Assembly (NCBI GenBank): GCA_029261305.1
Contig: JAJDBO010000005.1
Coordinates: forward strand, 1-30,579
Length of the DNA: 30,579 nt
Reading direction: 5' to 3'
Origin: Nitrospirales bacterium
GTDB taxonomy: Bacteria > Nitrospirota > Nitrospiria > Nitrospirales > UBA8639
Shown one piece after another: positions 1 to 8,905 of this stretch. Positions within the stretch are counted from its first letter, which is position 1; every line of letters starts with the position of its first letter. Both the position numbers and the translations under genes were made by a program. The notes under the pieces were generated by a model that worked only from the letters and a program-made list of their open reading frames with translations, was not told the origin of the DNA and searched no databases.

Positions 1-9
1 CGTCGAATT

Positions 10-1155
10 GTGAAAAAAGTCAGTTGTGCCTGTGTGATGGCCAGTCTTGTGATTTTTATCGGGATGATCGGTAATGCCCAAGCTGCCTTACTCGATGAAG
101 TGATGCAGGAATGGGAGGAATTGCTCGCCGGTAATGTGGCCAAGAAAGGTGAAAAACTTTTATCTGGCAACTTTTACACGGCTGAAAAGCCCAATGCCCA
201 TGGTCCAATTGGGATGATGGGAGACCATACCCACGAAAAGGGCGAATTTATGTTCTCCTATCGATATATGCATATGTTTATGGAAGGGACTCGAAATGGG
301 ACCAATAGCATTTCAAATTCCCAAGCGCGAGCGTTGGTTCCCACTGCAGGTCCTCCACCAGTTGTGCCTACGTCCATGCTGATGGAGATGCACATGTTCG
401 GATTTATGTACGGAGTGAGTGATACTTTAACTATGTCGGTGATGGTTCCCTACCTCCGGAACAGCATGAATCATGAAGCTGGAGCCACCTTTGCCACAAA
501 ATTTACGACGCGGTCAGAAGGGTTAGGGGATATTCGTATTGGTTCTCTCTGGCGACTTTGGGCTGTTGAAGCCCCGAGTATGGGTGCCCATCGGTTTCAT
601 GCAAATTTGTCCGTGAGTCTCCCTACAGGGGATATCGAACCTCAAGATAAGACCCCGGTGAGCAATACCTTCAGGCTGCCATTTCCTATGCACCTTGGAT
701 CAGGGACTTTCGATCTCTATCCAGGCATTACCTACGGTGGCGAAAAGGGTAGAGCCTCCTGGGGTTTTCAGACTATCGGTACCCTTCGTTTAGGCACCAA
801 TGATAATGGCTTTTCCAAAGGAGATGCTGTCCAGATCAATACCTATGGGGCATATGAAATTATCAAAAAGTGGCTGAGCGGTTCCGTACGTTTTGAATTC
901 AATCACTGGGAAGATCACGATGGAACAGATCCCGGGATTGTGGGACAGGCTGGTCCTCCAGTGCAAACCGCCATTCCTACCCGCCTGGGTGGTGAGCGTC
1001 TTGATGTGTTAGGCGGAGTCAATCTTCTCCTGCCGGAATTTATGGGATTTGAGACTCGGCTTGCTGTGGAAGGCGGTGTCCCCATCTATCAATGGTTACA
1101 GGGGCAGCTTGAAACCGATTCAATCGTAACTGTTGGATGGCAGGGAGTGTATTAG
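10..1155 (+). CDS. Met/His-rich outer-membrane beta-barrel protein (putative transporter)
   Basis: The protein is 381 residues from a GTG. Residues 1-25 form a Sec signal peptide (MKK, a hydrophobic core, then AQA before ALLDE). The mature part has alternating amphipathic stretches typical of a beta-barrel. Near the N-terminus there is a GDHTHEKGEFMFSYRYMHM segment, and Met and His are frequent up to about residue 160. This resembles barrel proteins usually annotated 'transporter', some found beside copper-handling genes; I infer a link to metal or small-molecule passage from composition and from the cupredoxin-like gene 56 bases downstream. No Shine-Dalgarno is visible and the frame is open to the window edge, so the true start could lie further left, although GTG gives a normal signal peptide. 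Substrate unknown. Confidence 0.75.
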   Translation: MKKVSCACVMASLVIFIGMIGNAQAALLDEVMQEWEELLAGNVAKKGEKLLSGNFYTAEKPNAHGPIGMMGDHTHEKGEFMFSYRYMHMFMEGTRNGTNSISNSQARALVPTAGPPPVVPTSMLMEMHMFGFMYGVSDTLTMSVMVPYLRNSMNHEAGATFATKFTTRSEGLGDIRIGSLWRLWAVEAPSMGAHRFHANLSVSLPTGDIEPQDKTPVSNTFRLPFPMHLGSGTFDLYPGITYGGEKGRASWGFQTIGTLRLGTNDNGFSKGDAVQINTYGAYEIIKKWLSGSVRFEFNHWEDHDGTDPGIVGQAGPPVQTAIPTRLGGERLDVLGGVNLLLPEFMGFETRLAVEGGVPIYQWLQGQLETDSIVTVGWQGVY

Positions 1156-1211
1156 CATATAACATTTTTCTATTTGGTATGGTTGATATTCACGTGAGAA
1201 GGAGATACGAC

Positions 1212-2015
1212 ATGTTAAGAAAAACCATGGCGATGGCGAGTTTTTCTTTTATGGTCTTGGGACTGACAGGTCTTGGTTTCGGTTATGAAGTCGTCGACGT
1301 GTCGAATGGGGCAACCATCGTTGGAAGAGTCGCCTTTACAGGCACTCCTCCACCCCCACGGGTGTTTGAAGTCAACAAGGAGCCTCAGGTCTGTGGCGTT
1401 ACGCGAGGCCTCACAAAGGTCGAAGTCAACAATGGCCTTTTAACAGGCGCGGTGATTGTCTTGGAAGGTGTGAAGAAGGGAAAGCCCTTTGAGTCAAAAA
1501 CCATAAAGGCCACTGCGCCTGGTGAGGGAGAATTTCGATATCAAGAAGGAGAGACTCTGGATCTAGATGTTCGATTAAAAAATTGTAATTTTGGGCCTTT
1601 TACAGGGGTAGTTTCAGCAGATGAAGCTGTGAATTTTGAAAATGAAGACCCCATTAAGCACACCTTGCATACGTATGTCCTCAAAGGACGAAATTCAAAT
1701 ATCTTGAGAACGCTGAACACTCAGAATCTAGCGGCCCACTCAGAGGTTGAACAGACATTCCAACCAAAGAAACTTAAGCATGGCAAGGTTGTCGCCTTGA
1801 CCTGTGACCGTCATGATTTCATGGAGAATTGGTTGTACGTGGTGGAGTCGCCTTACTTTGCTATTTCTGATGAGGCCGGAAATTTCTCTATGGATCAAGT
1901 GCCTCCTGGCCAATATGAGTTGCTTGCTTGGCATCCAGTGTTGGGAAGCCAGCGGCAAGAAGTCAGAGTTGATGTCGGTGGGAAATTACATATGGAGTTT
2001 GAGTTTTCGAAATAG
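1212..2015 (+). CDS. Periplasmic cupredoxin-like protein with carboxypeptidase-regulatory-like C-terminus
   Basis: The ATG at 1212 is preceded by a strong AAGGAG at 1199-1204 and opens a signal peptide (MLRKTMAMASFSFMVLGLTG). An upstream in-frame start at 1137 would overlap the previous gene and destroy this signal. The middle of the protein contains KHTLHTY and, later, CDRHDFMENW, which look like the His and Cys-x2-His...Met ligands of a type 1 copper site. The last 50 residues (ISDEAGNFSMDQVPPGQYEL, then AWHP) match the beta-sandwich seen in carboxypeptidase-regulatory-like and methylamine-utilisation-like proteins. I read it as a periplasmic copper or electron-transfer protein, probably co-transcribed with the barrel gene upstream. 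Actual copper binding is inferred, and the Cys-His-Met spacing is shorter than in plastocyanin. Confidence 0.8.
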   Translation: MLRKTMAMASFSFMVLGLTGLGFGYEVVDVSNGATIVGRVAFTGTPPPPRVFEVNKEPQVCGVTRGLTKVEVNNGLLTGAVIVLEGVKKGKPFESKTIKATAPGEGEFRYQEGETLDLDVRLKNCNFGPFTGVVSADEAVNFENEDPIKHTLHTYVLKGRNSNILRTLNTQNLAAHSEVEQTFQPKKLKHGKVVALTCDRHDFMENWLYVVESPYFAISDEAGNFSMDQVPPGQYELLAWHPVLGSQRQEVRVDVGGKLHMEFEFSK

Positions 2016-2080
2016 AGCCATCACTATCATGATCATGAATGTTCGGTTTGTGTTGTTTCCTTCTTTCGATCCTTCCTCTA

Positions 2081-2509
2081 CTAATCTCCGCCAGCAAAGG
2101 CATCTTCATCAAATTCTGGAATGAGCGATTCTTGAACCCCGAGGCCACCTTGAAAGGATTCACGGATATCCAGAATTTGATTTAATGTCACTGAGTCCTT
2201 CAACGGATCTCCAAAACGTGCAAGAAATTGGTTGCAGAGGTGCAGGCCCGTTTGGAAATGACGAGGAATGGTTTCCTCAGTCACTTGTTGCCAGGTGATA
2301 TAAATCAAAAACTCTTGATACCCTGGAGCTTCAGGTAATCCTTCGCCGATTTCTTGAAGCCGTTCATAGGCTTGTTTGGCTTCGGAGCCAGCATCGGACG
2401 AGAACGTCTCTTCTGTCTCAGCAACTTCATCGGCGTATTCACCTAATTCATCGGTATCTTGGGCTCGGTGTAGGGCTTGTTGTGCGGCAATGGCTGGATC
2501 AAAGTTCAT
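2081..2509 (-). CDS. Hypothetical acidic protein
   Basis: The protein is 142 residues from an ATG at 2509, acidic, and without signal peptide or membrane segment, so probably cytoplasmic. It has a low-complexity Glu/Asp/Ala-rich N-terminal third and an apparently helical remainder with aromatic positions (YQEFLIYITWQQV, RHFQTGLHLCNQF). I do not recognise the family. It lies convergent to the cupredoxin-like gene and divergent from the ABC-F gene, with about 120 bases to the latter for two promoters. The composition looks like a real protein and no competing frame fits better. Confidence 0.6.
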   Translation of the reverse strand: MNFDPAIAAQQALHRAQDTDELGEYADEVAETEETFSSDAGSEAKQAYERLQEIGEGLPEAPGYQEFLIYITWQQVTEETIPRHFQTGLHLCNQFLARFGDPLKDSVTLNQILDIRESFQGGLGVQESLIPEFDEDAFAGGD

Positions 2510-2571
2510 AATGCCTCTGTAGAAAAAGGTCTTAAAATCTGTAGGGTGAACAAGGTCGTTACTTTACCATC

Positions 2572-2601
2572 TTGCTCAATGTCTTGGATATAGCCTATAC
2601 A
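2572..2601 (+). promoter_or_regulatory. Possible sigma-70 promoter for the ABC-F gene
   Basis: TTGCTC (2572-2577) and TATACA (2596-2601) are separated by 18 bases, a usable -35/-10 pair about 30 bases upstream of the GTG at 2630. It matches the consensus only partly and there is no transcript evidence. Confidence 0.25.
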
Positions 2602-2629
2602 CAGCTAACAAAAAAGTAAGGGAGGTGTC

Positions 2630-4444
2630 GTGGCTGCGCTGATTCATTGTCAACAAATTTCAAAGTCCTTTGGGGTCAAGCAACTGTTTGCCAATCTTAC
2701 AGTTGGTGTGGAGGAGAAGGATCGGCTGGGAATTGTGGGGCCGAATGGGGCTGGAAAGTCTACGTTGTTGAAGATCCTAGCAGGGTTGGAGCAGACGGAT
2801 GAAGGGACGGTGACTCGACGTCAACATTTGCGAGTGGCATATGTTCCACAACAAGCCGAATATCCAGAGCAAGCGACAGTGGCTGAGGTCATTGAGCAAG
2901 CGGGAGAAGCTGCGGGGGTTCCACTCGACGAATGTCTGGTGCGCACTCAGGAGGTCTTAGGTCGGACAGGGTTTGATCATGGTGGAATAATTGTGGGCCC
3001 GCTCTCTGGTGGGTGGAAAAAACGCCTGGCGATTGCCTGTGGATGGGTGCAGTCTCCAGATATTATGCTCCTTGATGAGCCGACGAATCATCTTGATTTT
3101 GATGGGTTGTCCTGGCTTGAATCACTCATGGCCCAAACACCATGGCCCTGGGTCATGGTCAGCCACGATCGGTGGTTATTAGACCATGGGACGAATAAGA
3201 TTGCCGAACTAAATAGCCGATACGTGGAAGGGATCTTCCAGGTAAACGGGTCGTATAGTGATTTCCTGGAACAGCGAGCCGCATTCCAGGAGTCCCAATC
3301 ACAACAAGCCCAAACCTTAGCAGGTAAAGTTCGACGAGAAGAGGAGTGGCTTCGTCGGGGACCCAAGGCGAGAAGCACGAAAGCGAAATATCGCGTGGAC
3401 ACCGCTCATGCCCTACAGGCTGAACTGGCCGAGACCAAGGCCCGGTTAAAGCAAGAGGGGACGGACATTGATTTTGTTGGATCTGGGCGAAAAACCAAAC
3501 GATTGATTGCGGCAGAACATCTTTCTAAAGCCTATGGTACCAAAACCCTCTTGCGAGATTTTGAGTTGGTCCTATCTCCAGGAACCGCTATCGGTATTCT
3601 GGGGCACAATGGTTCGGGAAAGTCCACATTGCTTAAATTGTTGGCGAAAACCATTGAACCTGATCAGGGAACGGTGAGTCATGCTGATGCATTAAAAGTT
3701 GTGTATTTCGATCAACACCGTGAACAACTCAATCCCAAAGAAACGTTGCGCAAGACATTGTCAGACACAGGACATACCGTCATGTATCGTGATCGCACGG
3801 TGCATCTGGCCGCCTGGGCCAAACGCTTTCGCTTTCAGCCTGAGCAATTAGATTTACCGGTGGAACTTCTATCAGGGGGTGAGCAATCGCGGGCCTTGAT
3901 TGCTCGGCTCATGTTGCAATCTGCCGATGTATTGATTGTGGATGAACCGACCAATGATTTAGATATTCCCACTCGTGAAGTGTTAGAGGAAAGCCTTCAA
4001 GAGTTTCCAGGTGCCCTTGTGTTGGTCACGCATGATCGATACATGTTGACTCGTGTATGCTCGCAATTTGTGGGACTTGATGGTTGTGGAGGCCATGGCC
4101 TTTTTGCAGAATATCCGCAATGGGAGCGATGGCTTCGACGTGAAATGCAGGGGGGAGATGGAAAGAATACTTCCCGATCTTCCGGTGGTCGATCAAAGCG
4201 ATCTTCGAATAAAAAACTGTCATATAAAGAGCAGAAGGAATACGATTCCTTTGAGGCGACGATACTTCAGGCCGAAACTGTTGTCGAACGTTGTCAGAAG
4301 AAAGTTGAGGATCCAAAAGTCGTCTCAGATCATGTGCAACTCCAAGACGCGTTTGATGCGTTAGCCTTGGCCAAACGTCAGGTTGAACAACTGTATGAGC
4401 GCTGGAGTGCATTAGACGCCAAGTTCAAGGGCGGACGGGAGTAA
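2630..4444 (+). CDS. uup: ABC-F family ATPase, Uup-like
   Basis: The protein is 604 residues with two ABC ATPase cassettes and no membrane segments. Cassette 1 has Walker A GPNGAGKST at 37-45, signature LSGGWKKR, and Walker B MLLDEPTNHLD. Cassette 2 has GHNGSGKST, LSGGEQSR and LIVDEPTNDLD. The Trp after the first LSGG is typical of the Uup branch. About residues 530-604 form a basic linker and a charged coiled coil, as in the Uup C-terminal DNA-binding domain; length is near the usual 600-640. The family acts on ribosomes, and Uup also affects transposon excision and replication intermediates. The GTG start has GGGAGG at 2620-2625. The gene stands alone between divergent and downstream genes. 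Confidence 0.9.
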   Translation: MAALIHCQQISKSFGVKQLFANLTVGVEEKDRLGIVGPNGAGKSTLLKILAGLEQTDEGTVTRRQHLRVAYVPQQAEYPEQATVAEVIEQAGEAAGVPLDECLVRTQEVLGRTGFDHGGIIVGPLSGGWKKRLAIACGWVQSPDIMLLDEPTNHLDFDGLSWLESLMAQTPWPWVMVSHDRWLLDHGTNKIAELNSRYVEGIFQVNGSYSDFLEQRAAFQESQSQQAQTLAGKVRREEEWLRRGPKARSTKAKYRVDTAHALQAELAETKARLKQEGTDIDFVGSGRKTKRLIAAEHLSKAYGTKTLLRDFELVLSPGTAIGILGHNGSGKSTLLKLLAKTIEPDQGTVSHADALKVVYFDQHREQLNPKETLRKTLSDTGHTVMYRDRTVHLAAWAKRFRFQPEQLDLPVELLSGGEQSRALIARLMLQSADVLIVDEPTNDLDIPTREVLEESLQEFPGALVLVTHDRYMLTRVCSQFVGLDGCGGHGLFAEYPQWERWLRREMQGGDGKNTSRSSGGRSKRSSNKKLSYKEQKEYDSFEATILQAETVVERCQKKVEDPKVVSDHVQLQDAFDALALAKRQVEQLYERWSALDAKFKGGRE

Positions 4445-4543
4445 TTTTACTTCTTATGTTTGGCCTTCAATGTTTGGTTGGGTTGCTGTCTGGCGCCCAT
4501 GAAAAATATTTCCAGATTTTGGTTTGTGTGGTATAGTTTGGGC

Positions 4544-5092
4544 ATGAAAAATCTTCGTCTCGGAATCTTGTCGGTGTTCCTGGTTTTGAGTTCAAGTTGC
4601 GCCGGCGGACCCAAGCCGATCCCTGAATCACTCGCTCCCCAAATTGACAAGACCGTGTCGTTTGAGCAGCTCCTCGAAAATCCTGACGCCCATGTGGGGA
4701 AACTGATGGTATTGGGAGGCCAAGTACTCCAAGCCACACGGTTGCCTGATGCCACCCGCATTGAGGTGTTGCAGCTCCCCTTGATCGATGCCGAAAGACC
4801 ATCCTCTCAGCGCACGTCTTCACAGGGACGATTCCTTGCCTATGAAAAAACGTTTCTTGATCCAGCCACCTTGTCGGATCAACCTCAGGTCACCATTGTA
4901 GGTGAGGTGACAGGGATGGCGACCGCTAACCTTGATGAAACGGAATATCGCTATCCAACCATTACGATTCAGCATATGCACGTGTGGGAAGGGCAAGCTC
5001 AGAATCAACAGCCAGGGTTCGGGGTTGGTTTGGGTCTTGGTGGTGGCGGAGGCGGTTACGGCGGTGGGATAGGTATTGGTACAGGTTTTTAA
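4544..5092 (+). CDS. Slp-family outer-membrane lipoprotein
   Basis: From ATG 4544 the protein begins MKNLRLGILSVFLVLSSSCAGG, a lipoprotein signal with the lipobox Cys at residue 19. In-frame starts at 4499 and 4460 are possible but give a poorer signal. The body (VSFEQLLENPDAHVGKLMVLGG, later VTIVGEVTG and YPTITIQHMHVWE) follows the Slp/YeaY pattern of starvation-induced outer-membrane lipoproteins, whose exact role is not known. The last 30 residues are almost pure Gly with some Tyr and Ile, a flexible tail. It follows the ABC-F gene by about 100 bases and faces the LEA-type lipoprotein tail to tail. Confidence 0.82.
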   Translation: MKNLRLGILSVFLVLSSSCAGGPKPIPESLAPQIDKTVSFEQLLENPDAHVGKLMVLGGQVLQATRLPDATRIEVLQLPLIDAERPSSQRTSSQGRFLAYEKTFLDPATLSDQPQVTIVGEVTGMATANLDETEYRYPTITIQHMHVWEGQAQNQQPGFGVGLGLGGGGGGYGGGIGIGTGF

Positions 5093-5118
5093 GGTCAGGA
5101 ACCTTCAAGCATTCTAGT

Positions 5119-5150
5119 AGGGTCCTGTCACCCTTTCCTTTTCTTTCTTT
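5119..5150 (+). terminator. Weak candidate terminator between convergent genes
   Basis: AGGGT (5119-5123) pairs with ACCCT (5130-5134) across a six-base loop and is followed by a pyrimidine-rich, T-heavy run up to about 5150. It sits in the 76-base gap between two converging lipoprotein genes. The stem is short, so this is only a candidate. Confidence 0.3.
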
Positions 5151-5168
5151 ATCCTTTAATCCATTTCA

Positions 5169-5651
5169 TTATTTCAAATTTGCCGATGGCAATTGCTGAA
5201 GTTTGCTCGTATCGAGTAGGACCCCGTCGTTGTCAAAGGGAAGCGGAATATCTTGTAAGTGAAGAATACCTTGAATCTGGTAGGTAAGGGCTTCGCCTGA
5301 TGCGAGATTGAGCAGTTGTCCTAAGACGTCAAGAGTCGAGGTTGTCGTTTCCACGGTGAGAATGGCATCGCCGAGTCGAGGAATAGTCACGGCCTGGCTA
5401 GCCAAACCTCGCGCGAGTTTTTTGTTGTTGAGTTGAAGCGTAAAATCCAATCCCGTCACATCTAAATCAAAGTCATTCGGATTTCGCACTCGCAAATCTA
5501 CCTGCACGCGTTGTTCAAAAAGGGTGCCTCCTAAGGGTGTCACATTGGATACTAATACTTCTGGTGGTTCGGCTTGAAATAGGAGTGTGGCACAGCTTGT
5601 GGCAAAGAGAAGGATCCAAATTGAAAAAATGGGAATGTACAGGTTTTTCAT
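5169..5651 (-). CDS. LEA14/WHy-domain lipoprotein
   Basis: I chose the ATG at 5651, which gives MKNLYIPIFSIWILLFATSC, a lipoprotein signal with Cys 20; a TTG at 5681 would add ten residues with no gain. The mature part is a single WHy/LEA14-type beta domain: VDLRVRNPNDFDLDVTGLDF, then LARGLASQAVTIPRLGDAIL. Bacterial members are periplasmic or outer-membrane lipoproteins linked to desiccation or stress tolerance, with biochemistry mostly unknown. It is convergent with the Slp-type gene and lies downstream of the response regulator on the same strand with a 54-base gap, so read-through from that pair is possible. Confidence 0.8.
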   Translation of the reverse strand: MKNLYIPIFSIWILLFATSCATLLFQAEPPEVLVSNVTPLGGTLFEQRVQVDLRVRNPNDFDLDVTGLDFTLQLNNKKLARGLASQAVTIPRLGDAILTVETTTSTLDVLGQLLNLASGEALTYQIQGILHLQDIPLPFDNDGVLLDTSKLQQLPSANLK

Positions 5652-5704
5652 TTCAGATGAGCATACCCTCACTTTACTCAAGCGACAAGGGGGTGGGGAT
5701 CGAA

Positions 5705-6139
5705 TTATTTTGGAAATCGAATGAAGGTTTGCCAGACATCTTCAATGCACTGAAGGATCAACAGCCATTCCTGGCAGTTATCTGGTTTCTTAAAGAAGTA
5801 ACATGTTCGGTCGAAGGAATAGGCCTCAATCGCTTCTTTGTCCTGCTCGGATTGGGTGAGGGCCACGACGGGGATCTCAGCAATCGCCCTATCCTGCTTC
5901 AATTGATCAAGGAACTCCCGCCCAGTCATTCCTGGTAAATTCAAATCGAGAAAAATGACATCGGGTTGGGGCGCATCAAGATAGGGATATTCTTGGTGGA
6001 GATAGGCGAGTGCCTGGTCCCCATCCTCCGCCTGCTCAATATTTACTGAAAGGATTTGACCCACGGTAATGGCTTCTGTAAGGCAATCGACTTCATAGCG
6101 GTCTTCTTCGACCATCAGTATGTTTATGTCGCGTTTCAT
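5705..6139 (-). CDS. Single-domain response regulator (Rcp1-like)
   Basis: The 144-residue protein is only a receiver domain. It shows the acidic pair region MVEEDRYEV at the end of strand 1, the phospho-acceptor Asp in VIFLDLNLPGMTG, Thr in ALTQSE and Lys in FFKKP. There is no output domain, as in CheY and phytochrome-linked Rcp1 proteins, which pass phosphate or act by protein contact. Its ATG overlaps the stop of the small ORF upstream as ATGA, indicating translational coupling. No cognate kinase lies beside it; the nearest in the window is at 15.3-17.0 kb. Confidence 0.9.
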   Translation of the reverse strand: MKRDINILMVEEDRYEVDCLTEAITVGQILSVNIEQAEDGDQALAYLHQEYPYLDAPQPDVIFLDLNLPGMTGREFLDQLKQDRAIAEIPVVALTQSEQDKEAIEAYSFDRTCYFFKKPDNCQEWLLILQCIEDVWQTFIRFPK

Positions 6140-6390
6140 TCTGATCTAGCCCATTGAGTGATCTTATCCTTGTCAAGGTCATGGAACAGTTGTTCGATAG
6201 TATTTTCGGTAGGCTGAAATTTTTCATGAAAAGTAGGATCATCAAAAGAAAATTTTGCCAACCGACGAATATAAGAGTTATGACTGGCTGATCGGGTCGT
6301 GAGTGACCACTCCCAAAGCGACAACAAGACTTTTTCAATATTAAAGGCAAGACAAAGGGTTCGGCCGCGACGATTGTTGAAAGGATACAC
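6136..6390 (-). CDS. Small hypothetical protein coupled to response regulator
   Basis: This is an 84-residue ORF from a GTG at 6390. Its TGA overlaps the ATG of the downstream response regulator (ATGA), the main reason to believe it is translated. The protein is soluble and mixed (KVLLSLWEWSLTTRSA, then TENTIEQLFHDLDKDKI) and I do not recognise it. The start is only three bases from the divergent ATG of the HDOD gene, leaving no room for a promoter, so the true start may be internal or the ORF may be a remnant. The function could relate to the regulator; this is inference from position alone. Confidence 0.42.
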   Translation of the reverse strand: MYPFNNRRGRTLCLAFNIEKVLLSLWEWSLTTRSASHNSYIRRLAKFSFDDPTFHEKFQPTENTIEQLFHDLDKDKITQWARSE

Positions 6391-6393
6391 CCC

Positions 6394-7323
6394 ATGAATA
6401 CCGAATTTCTTCAGTCATTGAAATACTGTCGGACTCTCCCATCCATTCCAGTGCTCGCCATTCAAATTCTCTCGCTTTGCCAAGATCCCAAGGCCGATTC
6501 CAAAAGAATGGCAGAACTTATTAGTCATGATCCGGCGTTCGCAGCAAAATTGCTTAGCCTGGCAAATTCGGGGTTTTATGCCCGCATTCAACATCAGATT
6601 ACCAGCCTGACCCAGGGTGTTACCCTTTTGGGGCGAGAAGCCGTGGCCGTTCTCGCCTTTAGTTTTTCATTATATCGAAATCTTCGTGGGGATGAATTTG
6701 GAAGCTTCGATCATCAACGGTTCTGGCGCCGATCGATTTTAGCCAGCATTGCCGGGCGAGCCATCGCGAAACAGGCTGGATATGATAACTATGAAGAAGT
6801 GTTTCTCGGTGCATTGCTACAAGATATTGGAATGTTGGCGTTGAGTGTGGTCTCAGGTGATGCCTACCACAAAGTTGTCCAAGATGCGGCCCATTCCCAT
6901 CATCGCTTGCAAGAATTAGAACACCAACAGTTTGGTGCAGATCATGCGCAGGTAGGGGTGTGGCTGGCTAAAGAATGGAAGTTGCCAGAGTTGTACCAAG
7001 ACGTCATTGGAGGCAGCCATATTCAATATGTCGCCGACCAGCCAGATGCACGAAGCCCGATCGAGCAATATGTCGCGGTTTCAGGTGTGATCGCGGATAT
7101 TTGGTGTTGGCCAGAGACTGAGCAGGCAGTGTGTGAATCCATTTCCGTGACCCAAAGTCTATTGAACCAAGGCGGAGAAATACTCGATCCGATCCTCCAG
7201 GAAATCGCAGAAAGTATCCCTATGATTTCCACCCTATTTGAAATTGATTTGGGCGCTCCAGATGACATCCAACAGATTCTCCAAAAGGCACAGGCGGTGC
7301 TCCTCAATCCCAGTGTGGTGTGA
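6394..7323 (+). CDS. HDOD domain protein
   Basis: The protein has 309 residues from the ATG at 6394. An HDOD domain covers roughly residues 10-210: LPSIPVLAIQIL, DPAFAAKLLSLANSGFY, LTQGVTLLGREAVAVLAF, and LGALLQDIGMLAL where the HD-GYP metal-binding HD pair is replaced by QD. HDOD proteins are non-catalytic relatives of HD phosphodiesterases used in bacterial signalling and stress or cell-cycle control. The final 100 residues are helical and have no GGDEF or EAL domain. It is divergent from the small ORF and response regulator, which suggests a shared signalling theme but no proven link. Confidence 0.88.
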   Translation: MNTEFLQSLKYCRTLPSIPVLAIQILSLCQDPKADSKRMAELISHDPAFAAKLLSLANSGFYARIQHQITSLTQGVTLLGREAVAVLAFSFSLYRNLRGDEFGSFDHQRFWRRSILASIAGRAIAKQAGYDNYEEVFLGALLQDIGMLALSVVSGDAYHKVVQDAAHSHHRLQELEHQQFGADHAQVGVWLAKEWKLPELYQDVIGGSHIQYVADQPDARSPIEQYVAVSGVIADIWCWPETEQAVCESISVTQSLLNQGGEILDPILQEIAESIPMISTLFEIDLGAPDDIQQILQKAQAVLLNPSVV

Positions 7324-7551
7324 AGTTTGACGTGAATAGATGGAGTCAACCCCTTAAAAATTTTCCCTATAGTTGTGCTTTTCCTCCTCACTTCAATATC
7401 CTCACGATCTAAGAAAAATTTTGGAACCATACTGTGGCCTATTAGTAGGCCTCTGGTGTTTTCAGTGAAAATCACCTGGCATAGGTAGGCGGGCATTTTG
7501 AGAATATGATATGGTGTCCAGCTTAATCCATTGACTTTCAAAGGAGAATTT

Positions 7552-8805
7552 ATGGCAGTTGTTAAACCGTTCCGTGCGCTGAGACCCCAACCAGAATTGG
7601 CCTCCCAAGTCGCGGCCCCACCCTACGATGTGGTGTCGTTGGCCGAGGCACGTAAGATAGCGGAAGGTAATCCGCAATGTTTTCTTCGAGTGGGAAGAGC
7701 TGAACTTGAACTTGCTGATGGGACCGATCCGTATTCGGATGAAGTCTATGCTCATGGGGCTGCCAATCTCCAGGGGCTCATCAATAATGGTATGATGGCC
7801 CAAGAAGCACACCCGGTATTTGGAGTCTATCGACAACGCTTGGGGACTCATATGCAGACAGGGCTGGTGGCGTTGGCTTCTGTGGATGAATATGACCGTG
7901 GGGTGATCAAAAAACATGAATTTACCCGGCCAATCAAAGAAAACGATCGAGTGAAAATCATTGAGATTCATGAGTCTCAATCTGGCCCTGTGCTCTTATT
8001 CTTCCGCCGTACGAAAAGCTTTGAAAACTGGCTTTGCGATATCGTCGCCACCACACCGGATTCCCAGTTCACGGCTGAGGATGGCGTGGAACATACGGTC
8101 TGGAGCCTGCGAGATCCCGCGGTAATTCAAAAGGTGATCGATGACTTTCAAGACGTTGAATCTCTCTATATTGCCGATGGGCATCATCGGTCAGCGGCTG
8201 CGAGTCGAGTACGTGCTGCCCGTTCTCAAAGAAGGGGGGGGGAGTTTGGTCATCACGAAGAAGGGTTTTTGTCCGTGATATTTCCCCATGACGAATTGCA
8301 AATTCTTCCCTATAACCGGGTCGTGAAAGATTTACATGGCCAGACTTCGAAACAATTCTTAGAAGCGTTAGCACCTCACTATGAGTTGAAACTCATTCAA
8401 GATCCTGGTCAAGCTCCAGAGGCGGGTTTTGATATGTATTTGGAGCGTCAGTGGTATCGTGCTACGCCCCAAATTACTCCAGAACAACGACAAGCCATGA
8501 AAGAAGATCCGGTGAGTGCGCTCGCGGTTGCAGTCTTAACGGATCGTGTTCTTGATCCACTCCTGGGCATCAAAGATCAGCGTTCAGACTCAAGGATAGA
8601 TTTCGTGGGAGGCGTTCGCCCACCAAAAGAATTAGCGGCTAGAGTTGATGGGGGAGATTGGACAGTCGCCTTTTGGCTGTACCCCACGACAGTAGATGAA
8701 CTTATGGCTGTCTCCGATGTTGAGCGCACCATGCCACCTAAGAGTACGTGGTTTGAGCCAAAGCTTCGTGATGGGTTGTTTGTGCATCTGTTGCGTGATA
8801 GCTAA
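7552..8805 (+). CDS. DUF1015 family protein
   Basis: ATG 7552 is chosen over the in-frame 7531 because AAGGAG at 7541-7546 is correctly spaced and the family starts with MAxVKPFRALRP. Marks of the family are AAPPYDVVS near the N-terminus, KKHEFTRPIKENDR, and IADGHHRSAAA. The length of 417 residues is normal for the family. It is a soluble protein with no established reaction, widespread in bacteria and sometimes near serine and sugar metabolism genes. Here it stands as a single gene, with 228 bases upstream that could hold a promoter. Confidence 0.92.
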   Translation: MAVVKPFRALRPQPELASQVAAPPYDVVSLAEARKIAEGNPQCFLRVGRAELELADGTDPYSDEVYAHGAANLQGLINNGMMAQEAHPVFGVYRQRLGTHMQTGLVALASVDEYDRGVIKKHEFTRPIKENDRVKIIEIHESQSGPVLLFFRRTKSFENWLCDIVATTPDSQFTAEDGVEHTVWSLRDPAVIQKVIDDFQDVESLYIADGHHRSAAASRVRAARSQRRGGEFGHHEEGFLSVIFPHDELQILPYNRVVKDLHGQTSKQFLEALAPHYELKLIQDPGQAPEAGFDMYLERQWYRATPQITPEQRQAMKEDPVSALAVAVLTDRVLDPLLGIKDQRSDSRIDFVGGVRPPKELAARVDGGDWTVAFWLYPTTVDELMAVSDVERTMPPKSTWFEPKLRDGLFVHLLRDS

Positions 8806-8905
8806 ATTCGAGGGATATTTCTATGGTGGGTATGAATCGGTAGCTGTTTCTTTTTGTTGTGTGACCCTACCTTCTTTCTTCTTCTCTTCTATTCTTAATA
8901 TTCCA

